From an uncultured Lachnospiraceae bacterium (lineage in GTDB: Bacteria > Bacillota > Clostridia > Lachnospirales > Lachnospiraceae), in assembly GCA_947382415.1 (NCBI GenBank), contig CANCYO010000002.1, positions 110,473 to 174,472 of the forward strand: 64,000 bases of DNA, given 5' to 3'. Made by a program: the position numbers and the translations under genes. Shown piece after piece: positions 35,246 through 43,693 of the stretch. The stretch's first letter is position 1, and every line of letters starts with the position of its first letter. Below the pieces are notes generated by a model, which saw only the letters and a list, made by a program, of their open reading frames with translations, did not search any database and was not told where the DNA came from.

Positions 35246-36074
35246 AATTGCCAGAAACTTTGTGGAGATCGGCATACATAAGGTGCGTCTGTCGGCCTTT
35301 AAGATGGTGATACTGGGCGTTTTTGCGGGCATGTTTATCGGCTTTGCGGGGATCGCCTCCACCACGGCTTCGGCTACGGTGGAAAACCCTTCCGTGGCGA
35401 AGCTGTTGGGTGCCTGCGTTTTTCCCGCAGGCATGGCCATGGTGCTTGTGGCGGGCAGCGAGCTGTTTACAGGCAATAATCTGGTCATTATCTCTCTGTT
35501 GGAGAGAAAGATCAGGCTTTTTGAGATGCTGAAAAACTGGTTTATGGTGTTTGCGGGGAATTTCATCGGCGCGGCGTTTGTGGCGGCTTTGGTGGTGTAT
35601 GGGCATACGCCGGATCTGTTCGGGGGAGCTCTGGCGGAAAAAGTTGTATCGGCGGCTGTGTCGAGGGTGACGCAGACTTTCCCGGAGGCTTTTATCCGCG
35701 GTATTCTCTGTAATATTTTGGTGTGTATTGCCGTCTGGGCGGCATTTGCGGCTAAAAAGGTCAGCGGTAAGCTGCTCATGAGTTTCTGGCCGGTTATGCT
35801 TTTTGTACTCTGCGGATTTGAACACAGTATTGCGGATATCTATTTTGGCGTGGCGGGCATTCTCACCGCGGCGGAATATGGTATTGCGGCGGAAGGGCTG
35901 AGCTGGGGAAGCTTTCTGTTTCGCAATCTCTTGCCTGTGACCCTGGGCAATATCGTGGGAGGAGCCGGGATCGTGGGATGCGGTTACTGGCTCATGTATC
36001 TGCGCCATACGCCGGGGTACGCGATGTCGATTCAGGACGAACAGGAAGAATTGGATATTGCGGAAGAATACTGA
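35229..36074 (+). CDS. Formate/nitrite transporter family membrane protein
   Basis: A 281-residue FocA/NirC-family pentameric channel subunit with six membrane helices. Family segments: FKMVILGVFAGMFIGFAG, GAELFTGNN-like GSELFTGNNLVI, and NLLPVTLGNIVGG near the C-terminus. It exports or imports formate or another small anion. The start at 35229 follows AAAGGAG. Its position after the butyrate operon suggests a link to fermentation, but transport specificity cannot be read from sequence. Confidence 0.9.
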   Translation: MHSPLEIARNFVEIGIHKVRLSAFKMVILGVFAGMFIGFAGIASTTASATVENPSVAKLLGACVFPAGMAMVLVAGSELFTGNNLVIISLLERKIRLFEMLKNWFMVFAGNFIGAAFVAALVVYGHTPDLFGGALAEKVVSAAVSRVTQTFPEAFIRGILCNILVCIAVWAAFAAKKVSGKLLMSFWPVMLFVLCGFEHSIADIYFGVAGILTAAEYGIAAEGLSWGSFLFRNLLPVTLGNIVGGAGIVGCGYWLMYLRHTPGYAMSIQDEQEELDIAEEY

Positions 36075-36147
36075 GAATGAATTCAGATGAGGATGCACAT
36101 ATTAGAAGAGGCGGTTAAAGCCGGACTAAGTCTGTAAAATGTTTTGA

Positions 36148-36176
36148 TTGCAAAAAGATTTGAGATATAGTAAAAT
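36148..36176 (+). promoter_or_regulatory. Promoter of the GGDEF/PilZ unit
   Basis: TTGCAA (36148-36153), 17-base spacer, TAAAAT (36171-36176), with a leader of about 85 bases. Confidence 0.6.
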
Positions 36177-36265
36177 GAAAATGTATGTAGCCTTTTGAAT
36201 AACCGGGGCTTATACCTGTCTTCCGAAATTAGGAACTCAAATCTGAGAGAGTGGAGTAAGTTTCT

Positions 36266-38017
36266 ATGGAAAGCAAAAATGTCTACGAAGTGAAAATTAA
36301 CAGAAATACATATGATGTTATCTCCGCCAATACGGCATTTTACGCATTCGTGGGAAAGCGGCTGTATAATGGCTTTGACAAGCTGATAGGCCCGTCGGAC
36401 GCGGAACAGCTTTCAGAGTATATTGAGGCCAGCAGGAATGTGCTCCTGACAATGATTACTGAAGATGGCGAGCTCAAGAATTTTATGGCGGTTTTTTCAG
36501 CCGAGGATAAAGCATTGGTGGATATCAAGCTGATTCCTCTGGATGAGATGCAGGAGTGGGAGCGGCAAACCCGCTATCAGGTGAATAAGAAGAACAATAT
36601 TCTGAGCCTGTACGGCGATTACTTTTTTGAGTATGAGGTGGAAGAAGATCGCATAAGAGTTTATGCGGTGGATCATTTTGAGCAGAACGTACTGTTTGTG
36701 CCGCTTGCGGAGTTTGAGCAGAAACTGCGCAAACGCAAGAATGACAAGAACGGAAAAGAGCTGGAGGAGCTGATCGGCGCCCTGCACAGCGGAAAAGAGT
36801 ATTTTACCGTCAATATTCCCGGGGATATTCTGAATATCCGGGAGACCGAATTTACGCTGATCAAAGGCATGTCCTTTTATGAGAATGAGCAGCATGTTTA
36901 TTCCATCGGTTATGTCCATTTCTGGAACGAGAGCTCGGTGGATTCCGTAGAGACCAGACAGGCCATGGAGAGAGACTATCTCACAGGGGTGCTGACCAAG
37001 GCGGAGATCTCCAATCTTGCCATCAATACTGTGGATGTAAAGAAGACGGGCAATGTGACCATTGCCATTATTGATATTGATTATTTCAAGAAAGTGAATG
37101 ATGTGTACGGTCATATGATGGGCGACGAGGTGCTGAAGAGAACTGCCGCCATCATACAGAACGAGGTGCGTGAGGACGGTCTGGTGGGACGGTTTGGCGG
37201 AGATGAGTTTCTGGTCATCTTCTACAATGCCTATGATATGGAGACCATGCGGGAACGCCTGCGAAGTATCAAAAACGGTGTGGCATCCAGCTTCGTTAAG
37301 ACGCAGAGCGGTGAGGATATCTCTATCACACTCTCCATCGGCTGCGCCGCTTATCCCAAGGATGCGGACAATTATGAGGATTTGTTTTTCCTGGCGGATT
37401 TTGCTCTCTACAGGGCAAAGGAGAAGGGCCGCAACAGATATATCATATACAATCGGGATAAGCACGGAACGCTGGAAGACATCAAGAATAATAAGATGTC
37501 CGTGAACACCCTTAACAGCCGGGGCAATATGTCTCCGGCCGAGCTGGTATGCGCCATGCAGGACAGAGTCTACACAGGACAGGCATATCCTTTGGATGAG
37601 CTGTTGGACGATGTGGCGCTGAACCTGAATATCCAGAGAGTTCTTCTGTATGCAGGGCATCCCAGCCGTCTGGTGAGTATGGCCGGTGCAAACAGATTGT
37701 CCAAAGAGGTGGTGGATGCCACGAAGGATTATCTGGCAGTTCCCGCGCTGTCAAAGCTCTACGATGAGACCGGCGTGGTGGTTGTGGATAATGTGAGACG
37801 TTTTGAGAGCTCCAGTCCCACTCTGTATGAAAAATTGAAAAAGCAGGGAATCCTTTCTTTTATCCATGTGAGATTTGAGGATAAAAATGGGACAAATGCC
37901 ACTCTGAGTCTTGAGTTTGTCAAGAACAGCATGACCTGGAATCGCTCTCATCTCCCATATTTCAGACTTCTGGCAAAGCTTTTGTCGGAGTATGATCTGG
38001 GAGGACAAAACAAGTAA
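36266..38017 (+). CDS. GGDEF-domain diguanylate cyclase
   Basis: A 583-residue protein without membrane segments. Residues about 1-230 contain a PAS-like sensory region. The GGDEF domain spans about 235-395: signature R-F-G-G-D-E-F with GGDEF at 311-315, metal-binding IIDIDYFKKVND, and later SIGCAAYPKD. No RxxD inhibitory site is seen five residues before the signature, so product inhibition may be absent. A further domain of about 150 residues follows. It would make c-di-GMP from two GTP. The PilZ gene starts 28 bases after its stop. Confidence 0.93.
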   Translation: MESKNVYEVKINRNTYDVISANTAFYAFVGKRLYNGFDKLIGPSDAEQLSEYIEASRNVLLTMITEDGELKNFMAVFSAEDKALVDIKLIPLDEMQEWERQTRYQVNKKNNILSLYGDYFFEYEVEEDRIRVYAVDHFEQNVLFVPLAEFEQKLRKRKNDKNGKELEELIGALHSGKEYFTVNIPGDILNIRETEFTLIKGMSFYENEQHVYSIGYVHFWNESSVDSVETRQAMERDYLTGVLTKAEISNLAINTVDVKKTGNVTIAIIDIDYFKKVNDVYGHMMGDEVLKRTAAIIQNEVREDGLVGRFGGDEFLVIFYNAYDMETMRERLRSIKNGVASSFVKTQSGEDISITLSIGCAAYPKDADNYEDLFFLADFALYRAKEKGRNRYIIYNRDKHGTLEDIKNNKMSVNTLNSRGNMSPAELVCAMQDRVYTGQAYPLDELLDDVALNLNIQRVLLYAGHPSRLVSMAGANRLSKEVVDATKDYLAVPALSKLYDETGVVVVDNVRRFESSSPTLYEKLKKQGILSFIHVRFEDKNGTNATLSLEFVKNSMTWNRSHLPYFRLLAKLLSEYDLGGQNK

Positions 38018-38045
38018 AACGCTTCTGTGGGTGGTGAGGATAGAA

Positions 38046-38606
38046 ATGCGCCTGAGTGAAGATTTGAAGAATCATAGAATTGTGATTCGGGATATCGGCA
38101 CCGGAGATACTGTCGCCGATACAATGATCGCTGCGTATGATGCTGATGTCAACGAGATCACACTTGACACCGATCAGACAGCTCTTGAGGAAGGGGCTGA
38201 GGTCAGTGCCTTGATTTTCAGCGCGAATGGACTCTACGAGAGCCATGGCATCATCAAGGGCACGACGGAAGGGAAGACTTGTATTCTGCTCTCTGAGGGA
38301 AGAGGCCGGGATGAGAGACAGGCAGTTCGCTATCAGGTGAATATCTGCGGTGAGGTGGATTTCGTCAATCGGCCGGGGGAGGGAAAGCTTCCCGGCGGCT
38401 TTGAGATACTTCTGCTCAATATGAGTTCCATCGGTTTATTGATACAGGCTCCCCAGGGCAGGATACAGACGGGCGATACCATCCGTTTTACCGCCGTCAG
38501 TAAGGGGCAGCGTCTGGCCATCACGGTGGAAGCCACGAGGGTGGAAAAGGCGGAGGCGGATCAGGAAAGAGTGGGCTGCAGTATCCGTCTGGTGAATATG
38601 GGTTAG
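38046..38606 (+). CDS. PilZ-domain c-di-GMP receptor
   Basis: A 186-residue protein. An N-terminal beta-rich domain (about 1-85, YcgR_2-like) precedes a PilZ domain with the c-di-GMP-binding residues R91-x3-R95 (RQAVR) and N125-x-S127-x2-G130 (NMSSIG). The start at 38046 follows GTGAGG. Its position directly after a diguanylate cyclase suggests it reads the signal made by that enzyme. The output is probably flagellar or surface control (inference). Confidence 0.9.
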   Translation: MRLSEDLKNHRIVIRDIGTGDTVADTMIAAYDADVNEITLDTDQTALEEGAEVSALIFSANGLYESHGIIKGTTEGKTCILLSEGRGRDERQAVRYQVNICGEVDFVNRPGEGKLPGGFEILLLNMSSIGLLIQAPQGRIQTGDTIRFTAVSKGQRLAITVEATRVEKAEADQERVGCSIRLVNMG

Positions 38607-38629
38607 AATCAAATAAAGCAGTTATTATG

Positions 38630-38674
38630 GCGGAGGATTCATAGGGTTTTTCCCTGACGGAGCCTCCGCTTTTT
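38630..38674 (+). terminator. Rho-independent terminator after PilZ gene
   Basis: GCGGAGG (38630-38636) pairs with CCTCCGC (38663-38669), enclosing an inner AGGG/CCCT hairpin, followed by TTTTT. Confidence 0.85.
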
Positions 38675-38688
38675 GACGAGGAGAGAGT

Positions 38689-39465
38689 ATGGAAGAATTA
38701 TTGAGTGTGCGCGGACTGAAAAAGACCTTTAAGCTGTCGGCAAAACAGCAAAAGCTGGAAAAGACCGGGGAGAAGAGGAAGGTGGCGTTGAACGACTTAT
38801 CCTTTACGGCTTACCGGGGGGAAGTGTTCGGGCTGCTTGGGCCAAACGGCGCGGGGAAGACTACGACGCTGAGGATTCTGGCTACGCTGATCAGGCCCGA
38901 CGAGGGGGACGCTGTCATAGACGGCTCCAGTGTGCTCAAGGCACCGGAGGAGGTGCGCGGCAAGATTGGGTTTTTGACGGGCGAACTCAAACTGGAGGAG
39001 TTTTTTACACCCAATTACCTGTTTGACTTTTTTGCGGATCTTCACGGGGTATCTGCGGAGGAGAAGGCAGCGCGCAGAAAGGAGCTGTTTGAACGCTTCG
39101 GGATTGACCGCTTTGCGGAGGTCAGGGTGGGAAACCTTTCCACCGGAATGAAGCAGAAGGTGTCGCTGGTGGTGTCATTGGTACACGATCCTGATATCAT
39201 TATTTTTGACGAGCCCACCAATGGGCTGGACGTTTTGACGGCCAGAGTGGTCACGGATTTTCTGACAGACCTGAAGAAACAGGGGAAGACCATCATTGTG
39301 TCCACCCATATTTTCAGCCTGATTGAAAAAGTATGCGACAGAGTGGGGATCATTCTGGACGGACACATGGCAGTCTGCGATACGCTGGAGGCGGTTACGG
39401 CCGGAAAGAGTCTGGAGGACAGATTTTTTGAGATTTACGAGGAAAGGGTGGGCGGCATCGCATGA
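38689..39465 (+). CDS. ABC transporter ATP-binding protein (NatA-like)
   Basis: A 258-residue ATPase subunit of an ABC-2 type exporter. Walker A GPNGAGKTT, signature LSTGMKQKVS, Walker B IIIFDEPTNGLD and the H-loop STHIF are all present. NatA-type subunits drive export of sodium, drugs or peptides; the substrate here is unknown. The start codon of the permease overlaps its stop by 4 bases. Confidence 0.92.
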   Translation: MEELLSVRGLKKTFKLSAKQQKLEKTGEKRKVALNDLSFTAYRGEVFGLLGPNGAGKTTTLRILATLIRPDEGDAVIDGSSVLKAPEEVRGKIGFLTGELKLEEFFTPNYLFDFFADLHGVSAEEKAARRKELFERFGIDRFAEVRVGNLSTGMKQKVSLVVSLVHDPDIIIFDEPTNGLDVLTARVVTDFLTDLKKQGKTIIVSTHIFSLIEKVCDRVGIILDGHMAVCDTLEAVTAGKSLEDRFFEIYEERVGGIA

Positions 39466-40640
39466 AAAATATGACTACGATCATGAAAAAGGAGTTTGCC
39501 CGATTTTTCCGCGACAGGAGAATGGTATTTACCACAGTACTGATGCCGGGACTGCTGATCTATATGATCTATTCTTTTATGGGAGCCGGGATGGCACGGG
39601 AATTTATGACGGACGAGGCTTATGTGGCAAGGGCGTATGTGCAGGACATGCCCGAGGAGCTGGAACCGCTTTTTGCCAAAGTGTCTGCCCGTTGGACTTT
39701 GGTTTCCGCTTCTGAGGCGGAGGCGGTGAAGGCACAGATTCAGAATAAGGAAGCGGATGTGCTGATGGTTTTCCCGCAGAAATTTGCCGAGAGAGTGGAA
39801 GCGTATGACGTACTCAGCGGTGAGACGGCTCCCAATGTGCAGATCTATTATAATTCCACGGAATCTGAGTCCGTGAAGCTGCGCGGCCTTCTTGTGGATA
39901 TTCTGAACGATTATGAGTCCTCTATGGCCAATCGCTTTGACGTCAATGCCGGAGATGAGGGGTATGATCTGGCCAGTGAAAAGGATGTGGCAGGACAAAT
40001 TTTTGCCATGATCCTGCCCATGCTGTTGATGAGCTTTATGTTCAGCGGCTGTGTCGCCGTAGCTCCCGAGGCCATCGCCGGAGAGAAGGAGCGGGGCACC
40101 ATTGCCACGCTTCTGGTAACACCCATGAAACGGAGCGCGCTTGCGATGGGTAAGATACTCAGTCTGAGCTGTATCGCGCTGCTGTCAGGTCTGTCCAGTT
40201 TCCTTGGCACGATGTCAGCTCTTCCCAAAATGCTGGGAGGGGCGGAAAACGGTCTCAACACAGCGGTCTATGGCATGGGTGATTATGTGATGCTGCTGGG
40301 AGTGATCCTGACGACGGTATTGGTGATGGTGTCTGTGATCTCCGTCATTTCCGCGTTTGCCAAAAGTATCAAGGAGGCTTCCACGGCGGTATCGCCGTTT
40401 ATGATCCTGGTAATGGTGGTCAGCCTGATCCCGATGTTTGGAGGAGACGGAGAGAGAAGTATGGGCTGGTTTTTGATACCTGTCTATAACAGTGTACTTT
40501 GTATACACGGAATTTTCTCGTTTTCCTGCAGCCCGGCTCAGGTCGGTGTGACGGTTGGCATGAACCTGCTCTGCGCGGGCTTCCTGTCCTGGATGCTCAC
40601 AAGATTGTTCAACAACGAGAAAGTGATGTTCTCAAAGTGA
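39462..40640 (+). CDS. ABC-2 type transporter permease (NatB-like)
   Basis: A 392-residue permease. One N-terminal helix (about 22-45) is followed by an extracytoplasmic domain of about 130 residues (DEAYVARAYVQDM...) and five to six helices in the C-terminal half, including the family segment AGEKERGTIATLLVTPMKRS. It pairs with the NatA-like ATPase through a 4-base ATGA overlap. The 3' end faces the small minus-strand gene 36 bases away. Confidence 0.9.
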   Translation: MKNMTTIMKKEFARFFRDRRMVFTTVLMPGLLIYMIYSFMGAGMAREFMTDEAYVARAYVQDMPEELEPLFAKVSARWTLVSASEAEAVKAQIQNKEADVLMVFPQKFAERVEAYDVLSGETAPNVQIYYNSTESESVKLRGLLVDILNDYESSMANRFDVNAGDEGYDLASEKDVAGQIFAMILPMLLMSFMFSGCVAVAPEAIAGEKERGTIATLLVTPMKRSALAMGKILSLSCIALLSGLSSFLGTMSALPKMLGGAENGLNTAVYGMGDYVMLLGVILTTVLVMVSVISVISAFAKSIKEASTAVSPFMILVMVVSLIPMFGGDGERSMGWFLIPVYNSVLCIHGIFSFSCSPAQVGVTVGMNLLCAGFLSWMLTRLFNNEKVMFSK

Positions 40641-40675
40641 GTTCCTGTACTCCTGATACAGTTGCCGACAGTTCT

Positions 40676-40924
40676 TTAAAACCCGCCCATAAGTCCCAGA
40701 AGCTGATCTCTCTGGACTGCATCCTGAGCGCCTTTTACCTTGGCAGACATGCCGTCGAGTTCCATTTTGCCGGCGGCAGCCTGCATCAGCTTTTCCTCAA
40801 ATTTTCGTTTCTCCTGTTCTGCCTCCTCGGCCCTTTTCTCAGCCCGGGCACGATTGCGCAGCCGTATGTTCTGTTCCATGGAATTGATGAGCTGCTTCAT
40901 ATCAGTGGTCATATCGGTTTGCAT
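40676..40924 (-). CDS. Small coiled-coil hypothetical protein, 82 residues
   Basis: The ATG at 40924 lies 8 bases after GGAGG on the minus strand. The protein is almost wholly helical and charged (RARAEKRAEEAEQEKRKFEE), with Met-rich ends and a QLLGLMGGF tail. Family not recognised. It is divergent from the histidine kinase gene (187 bases apart) and convergent with the ABC permease gene. The strong ribosome binding site makes it credible. Confidence 0.6.
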   Translation of the reverse strand: MQTDMTTDMKQLINSMEQNIRLRNRARAEKRAEEAEQEKRKFEEKLMQAAAGKMELDGMSAKVKGAQDAVQRDQLLGLMGGF

Positions 40925-41035
40925 ATGGTTAATTCCTCCTTCAAGCCAGTTGTATCTGTAGATTCTTCTATATATTTTATCGGCTGAAAAAATAATCAAT
41001 TTAACGCTGTATTGCTGTTTTTTACAGAAAATAAA

Positions 41036-41064
41036 TTGCCATGAAGTGCCGTTTATTGTATAAT
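41036..41064 (+). promoter_or_regulatory. Promoter of the kinase / lipoprotein / alarmone-synthetase operon
   Basis: TTGCCA (41036-41041), 17-base spacer, consensus TATAAT (41059-41064), 46 bases before the ATG at 41111. Confidence 0.75.
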
Positions 41065-41110
41065 AATATGAAATTCGATGGAAGCACAATAAGAATTCTG
41101 GTGAATATTT

Positions 41111-43693
41111 ATGAATAAGAAAAGACATGTAAGAGGGGCGGACAAAGGTTTTTCCCTGCTCCTTTCAATTCTGCTTGTTTTTGGCATTCTTGGAGTTGTG
41201 GTATTCTCTGTTTCACAAAAAATATCAAGAGAAATGTCCGAGGCGGCAATCCAGAACCTGAATGAGAGTCTGGATCTGATAAAATGCACCATAGAGTCAA
41301 TTCTGAATAAAGAAGCGGAATTTCAGAAGCTGATGGCACAGGAAATCGCCCTGCATGAGAATCCGGAAGAGTATATTATATCTTATCAGAAGAATCAGAC
41401 GATGGTACAAATCTCGTATATCAGGGATGGTGAAACGGAAGGAATTTCCAGCACGGGGGATGTTTTTACTGAAGAAGGGTTGGATTTTGAGGACGGTATG
41501 ATAGAAGGGCTGGAGGTTTCCCAGTCATATATAAATTATATGGGAACGTGGGCGTATTCTCTCAAATGTCCGGTGGTGAAGGATGAGAGGGAACTGGGAA
41601 TGCTTTATGTGGAGTACACTTATGATTCTCTGGACAAATCGCTTCCCGATGGATTTTATGACAAACAGGCCATGCTTTATGTCATGGATGCCAAGACGGA
41701 AAGATTTGTGCTGAAACCAAAGGGAATGGGAGAGCGCAGTGCGGGACACCTGAATCTGGAAGATTTTTACAGGGCAAACAATATTCAGGATGAAGAACTT
41801 CGGGCCGAAGTAAAGAACTGTATACAAAATGGGAAAAATATCATGTTCTACCATGATATACAGGGAAAAAGCGCCCTGAATTATATGTGGACCGTGAATG
41901 GCGGTACGATTTATTTGATCGGGTATGTACCGATTGAGGCCATTCAACGGGAAGGTAAGAGTGTAAATCAGAATATTCTGATTGTCGTAGCGGTTATGCT
42001 GGTTGCTTTTTTCCTGTGTTGTGCGCTGTATTATTTTAATCAGAGACAGCAGAGAAAAATCATGCGGGAGCGGGAAGCGGAAAGGGAACTGCATAACAAA
42101 CAGCTGGCGGAAGCGCTGCATGCGGCGCAGTTGGCGAGCAATTCCAAAACTACGTTTCTTTCAAACATGTCCCATGATATCCGCACACCGATGAACGCGG
42201 TTCTCGGGTTTACCACTTTGCTTGCAAAAGATGCAGGGAATCCGGATAAAGTTCGGGAGTATACGAAAAAAATCATGGCATCCGGACAGCATCTGCTCAG
42301 CCTGATCAACGATATTCTGGATGTTTCCAAGATCGAGAGCGGAAAAGTTGTCCTGACCGTAGAGGAGTTTACGCTGAGCGATCTGGTATCTTCCATCGAT
42401 GCGATCGTGCGTCCCATGGCAGGCGCGAGGGCACAGGAATTCCATGTGGAGGTAAGGGACATTAAGCATGAACGTCTGTTGGGCGATGAAACAAGAATCA
42501 ATCAGATTCTGATAAACCTTTTATCCAATGCCGTTAAATATACGCCGGAAGGAGGAAATATCTGGTTTCGGATCATCGGCCTGAAACAGCGTTCCAGCCA
42601 GTTTGAGCATATTCGCATCGAAGTGGAAGACGACGGATACGGGATGACACAGGATTATTTAAAAATAATCTTTGACGCGTTTACAAGAGCAGAGAACAGT
42701 ACGACGAACAAGGTTCAGGGAACGGGGCTGGGCATGGCCATCACCAAAAATATCGTTGAGCTTATGGGAGGAACCATTGAAGTTTTCAGCGAGGTCGATA
42801 AGGGAAGCCTGTTTCGGGTAGAATTGGAATTTCGCATACCCGAAGGCCAGGCGGATAAGCTGTTTTGGGAGCAGAGCGGTATTTCCCGGATTCTCTTTGT
42901 GGGAGATGAACAACAGGAAGGTAAAAATATCCGGATGCTCATGGATGATATGGGCGTTGCGGTGGATATGGTGCCGGATGGGAAGGGCGCTCTGTCCCTG
43001 TTGCAGGATTCCGTGGATACTCAAAATGTTTATCCGTTGGCTTTATTTGATGTGGATGTATCTGCCACGGAGGGCGTTCGGACCTTAGAGCAGATCAGAA
43101 ATCTCCTGCCTCCCTGTGCCATTCTTCTTTTTATGACTGACCATGACGCGGGAGATATGAGTCATACGGAAGAAACGCTTGGGCCGGAATATACGGGGAC
43201 GCTTGTAAAGCCGTTTTTCGTATCTGCCCTGAAAGACAAGATCATGGAAATACAGGCGGAAGAATCCGGGGAGAGTGAGGCGCCGGAAGCTGAAGAAGTC
43301 AAAAGTCTTCAGGGGCTGCATTTCCTTGCGGCGGAAGACAATGAAATCAATGCGGAAATATTGTCGGAGATTCTGACGATAGAGGGCGCATGCTGTGAAA
43401 TTGCCGAAAACGGCAGACTGGCCGTGGAACGCTTTGCGAACTCCAAAGAGGGTGAGTTTGATGCGATTCTCATGGATGTCCAGATGCCGGTGATGAACGG
43501 TTACGACGCGACAAGGGCAATCAGAGCGATGGAGCGCCCGGATGCGGGAGTGATCCCGATCATCGCCATGACGGCAAATGCATTTGCGGAAGATGAAAGA
43601 GAAGCTTTGAATGCAGGAATGAACGTCCATCTTGCAAAGCCGATCGATGTGGAACTGTTAAAGCGGGTGATTAAAGGGGTAATCAGAAAGTGA
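41111..43693 (+). CDS. Membrane hybrid sensor histidine kinase with two receiver domains
   Basis: An 860-residue protein. Membrane helices at about 14-36 and 287-308 enclose an extracytoplasmic dCache-like sensor of about 250 residues. A coiled coil (310-345), then HisKA with phosphoacceptor His355 in SNMSHDIRTPMN, and the ATPase domain (N-box NLLSNAVKYT about 470, DDGYGM about 507, GTGLGMAI about 537) follow. A first receiver (about 593-715) is degenerate (LFVGDE, LFDVDV). The second (about 732-855) is intact, with Asp789 in LMDVQMPVMNG. An ATP-driven phosphorelay fed by an outside signal is expected. The stop overlaps the GTG start of the solute-binding lipoprotein gene (GTGA), so the two are translationally coupled. 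Confidence 0.93.
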   Translation: MNKKRHVRGADKGFSLLLSILLVFGILGVVVFSVSQKISREMSEAAIQNLNESLDLIKCTIESILNKEAEFQKLMAQEIALHENPEEYIISYQKNQTMVQISYIRDGETEGISSTGDVFTEEGLDFEDGMIEGLEVSQSYINYMGTWAYSLKCPVVKDERELGMLYVEYTYDSLDKSLPDGFYDKQAMLYVMDAKTERFVLKPKGMGERSAGHLNLEDFYRANNIQDEELRAEVKNCIQNGKNIMFYHDIQGKSALNYMWTVNGGTIYLIGYVPIEAIQREGKSVNQNILIVVAVMLVAFFLCCALYYFNQRQQRKIMREREAERELHNKQLAEALHAAQLASNSKTTFLSNMSHDIRTPMNAVLGFTTLLAKDAGNPDKVREYTKKIMASGQHLLSLINDILDVSKIESGKVVLTVEEFTLSDLVSSIDAIVRPMAGARAQEFHVEVRDIKHERLLGDETRINQILINLLSNAVKYTPEGGNIWFRIIGLKQRSSQFEHIRIEVEDDGYGMTQDYLKIIFDAFTRAENSTTNKVQGTGLGMAITKNIVELMGGTIEVFSEVDKGSLFRVELEFRIPEGQADKLFWEQSGISRILFVGDEQQEGKNIRMLMDDMGVAVDMVPDGKGALSLLQDSVDTQNVYPLALFDVDVSATEGVRTLEQIRNLLPPCAILLFMTDHDAGDMSHTEETLGPEYTGTLVKPFFVSALKDKIMEIQAEESGESEAPEAEEVKSLQGLHFLAAEDNEINAEILSEILTIEGACCEIAENGRLAVERFANSKEGEFDAILMDVQMPVMNGYDATRAIRAMERPDAGVIPIIAMTANAFAEDEREALNAGMNVHLAKPIDVELLKRVIKGVIRK

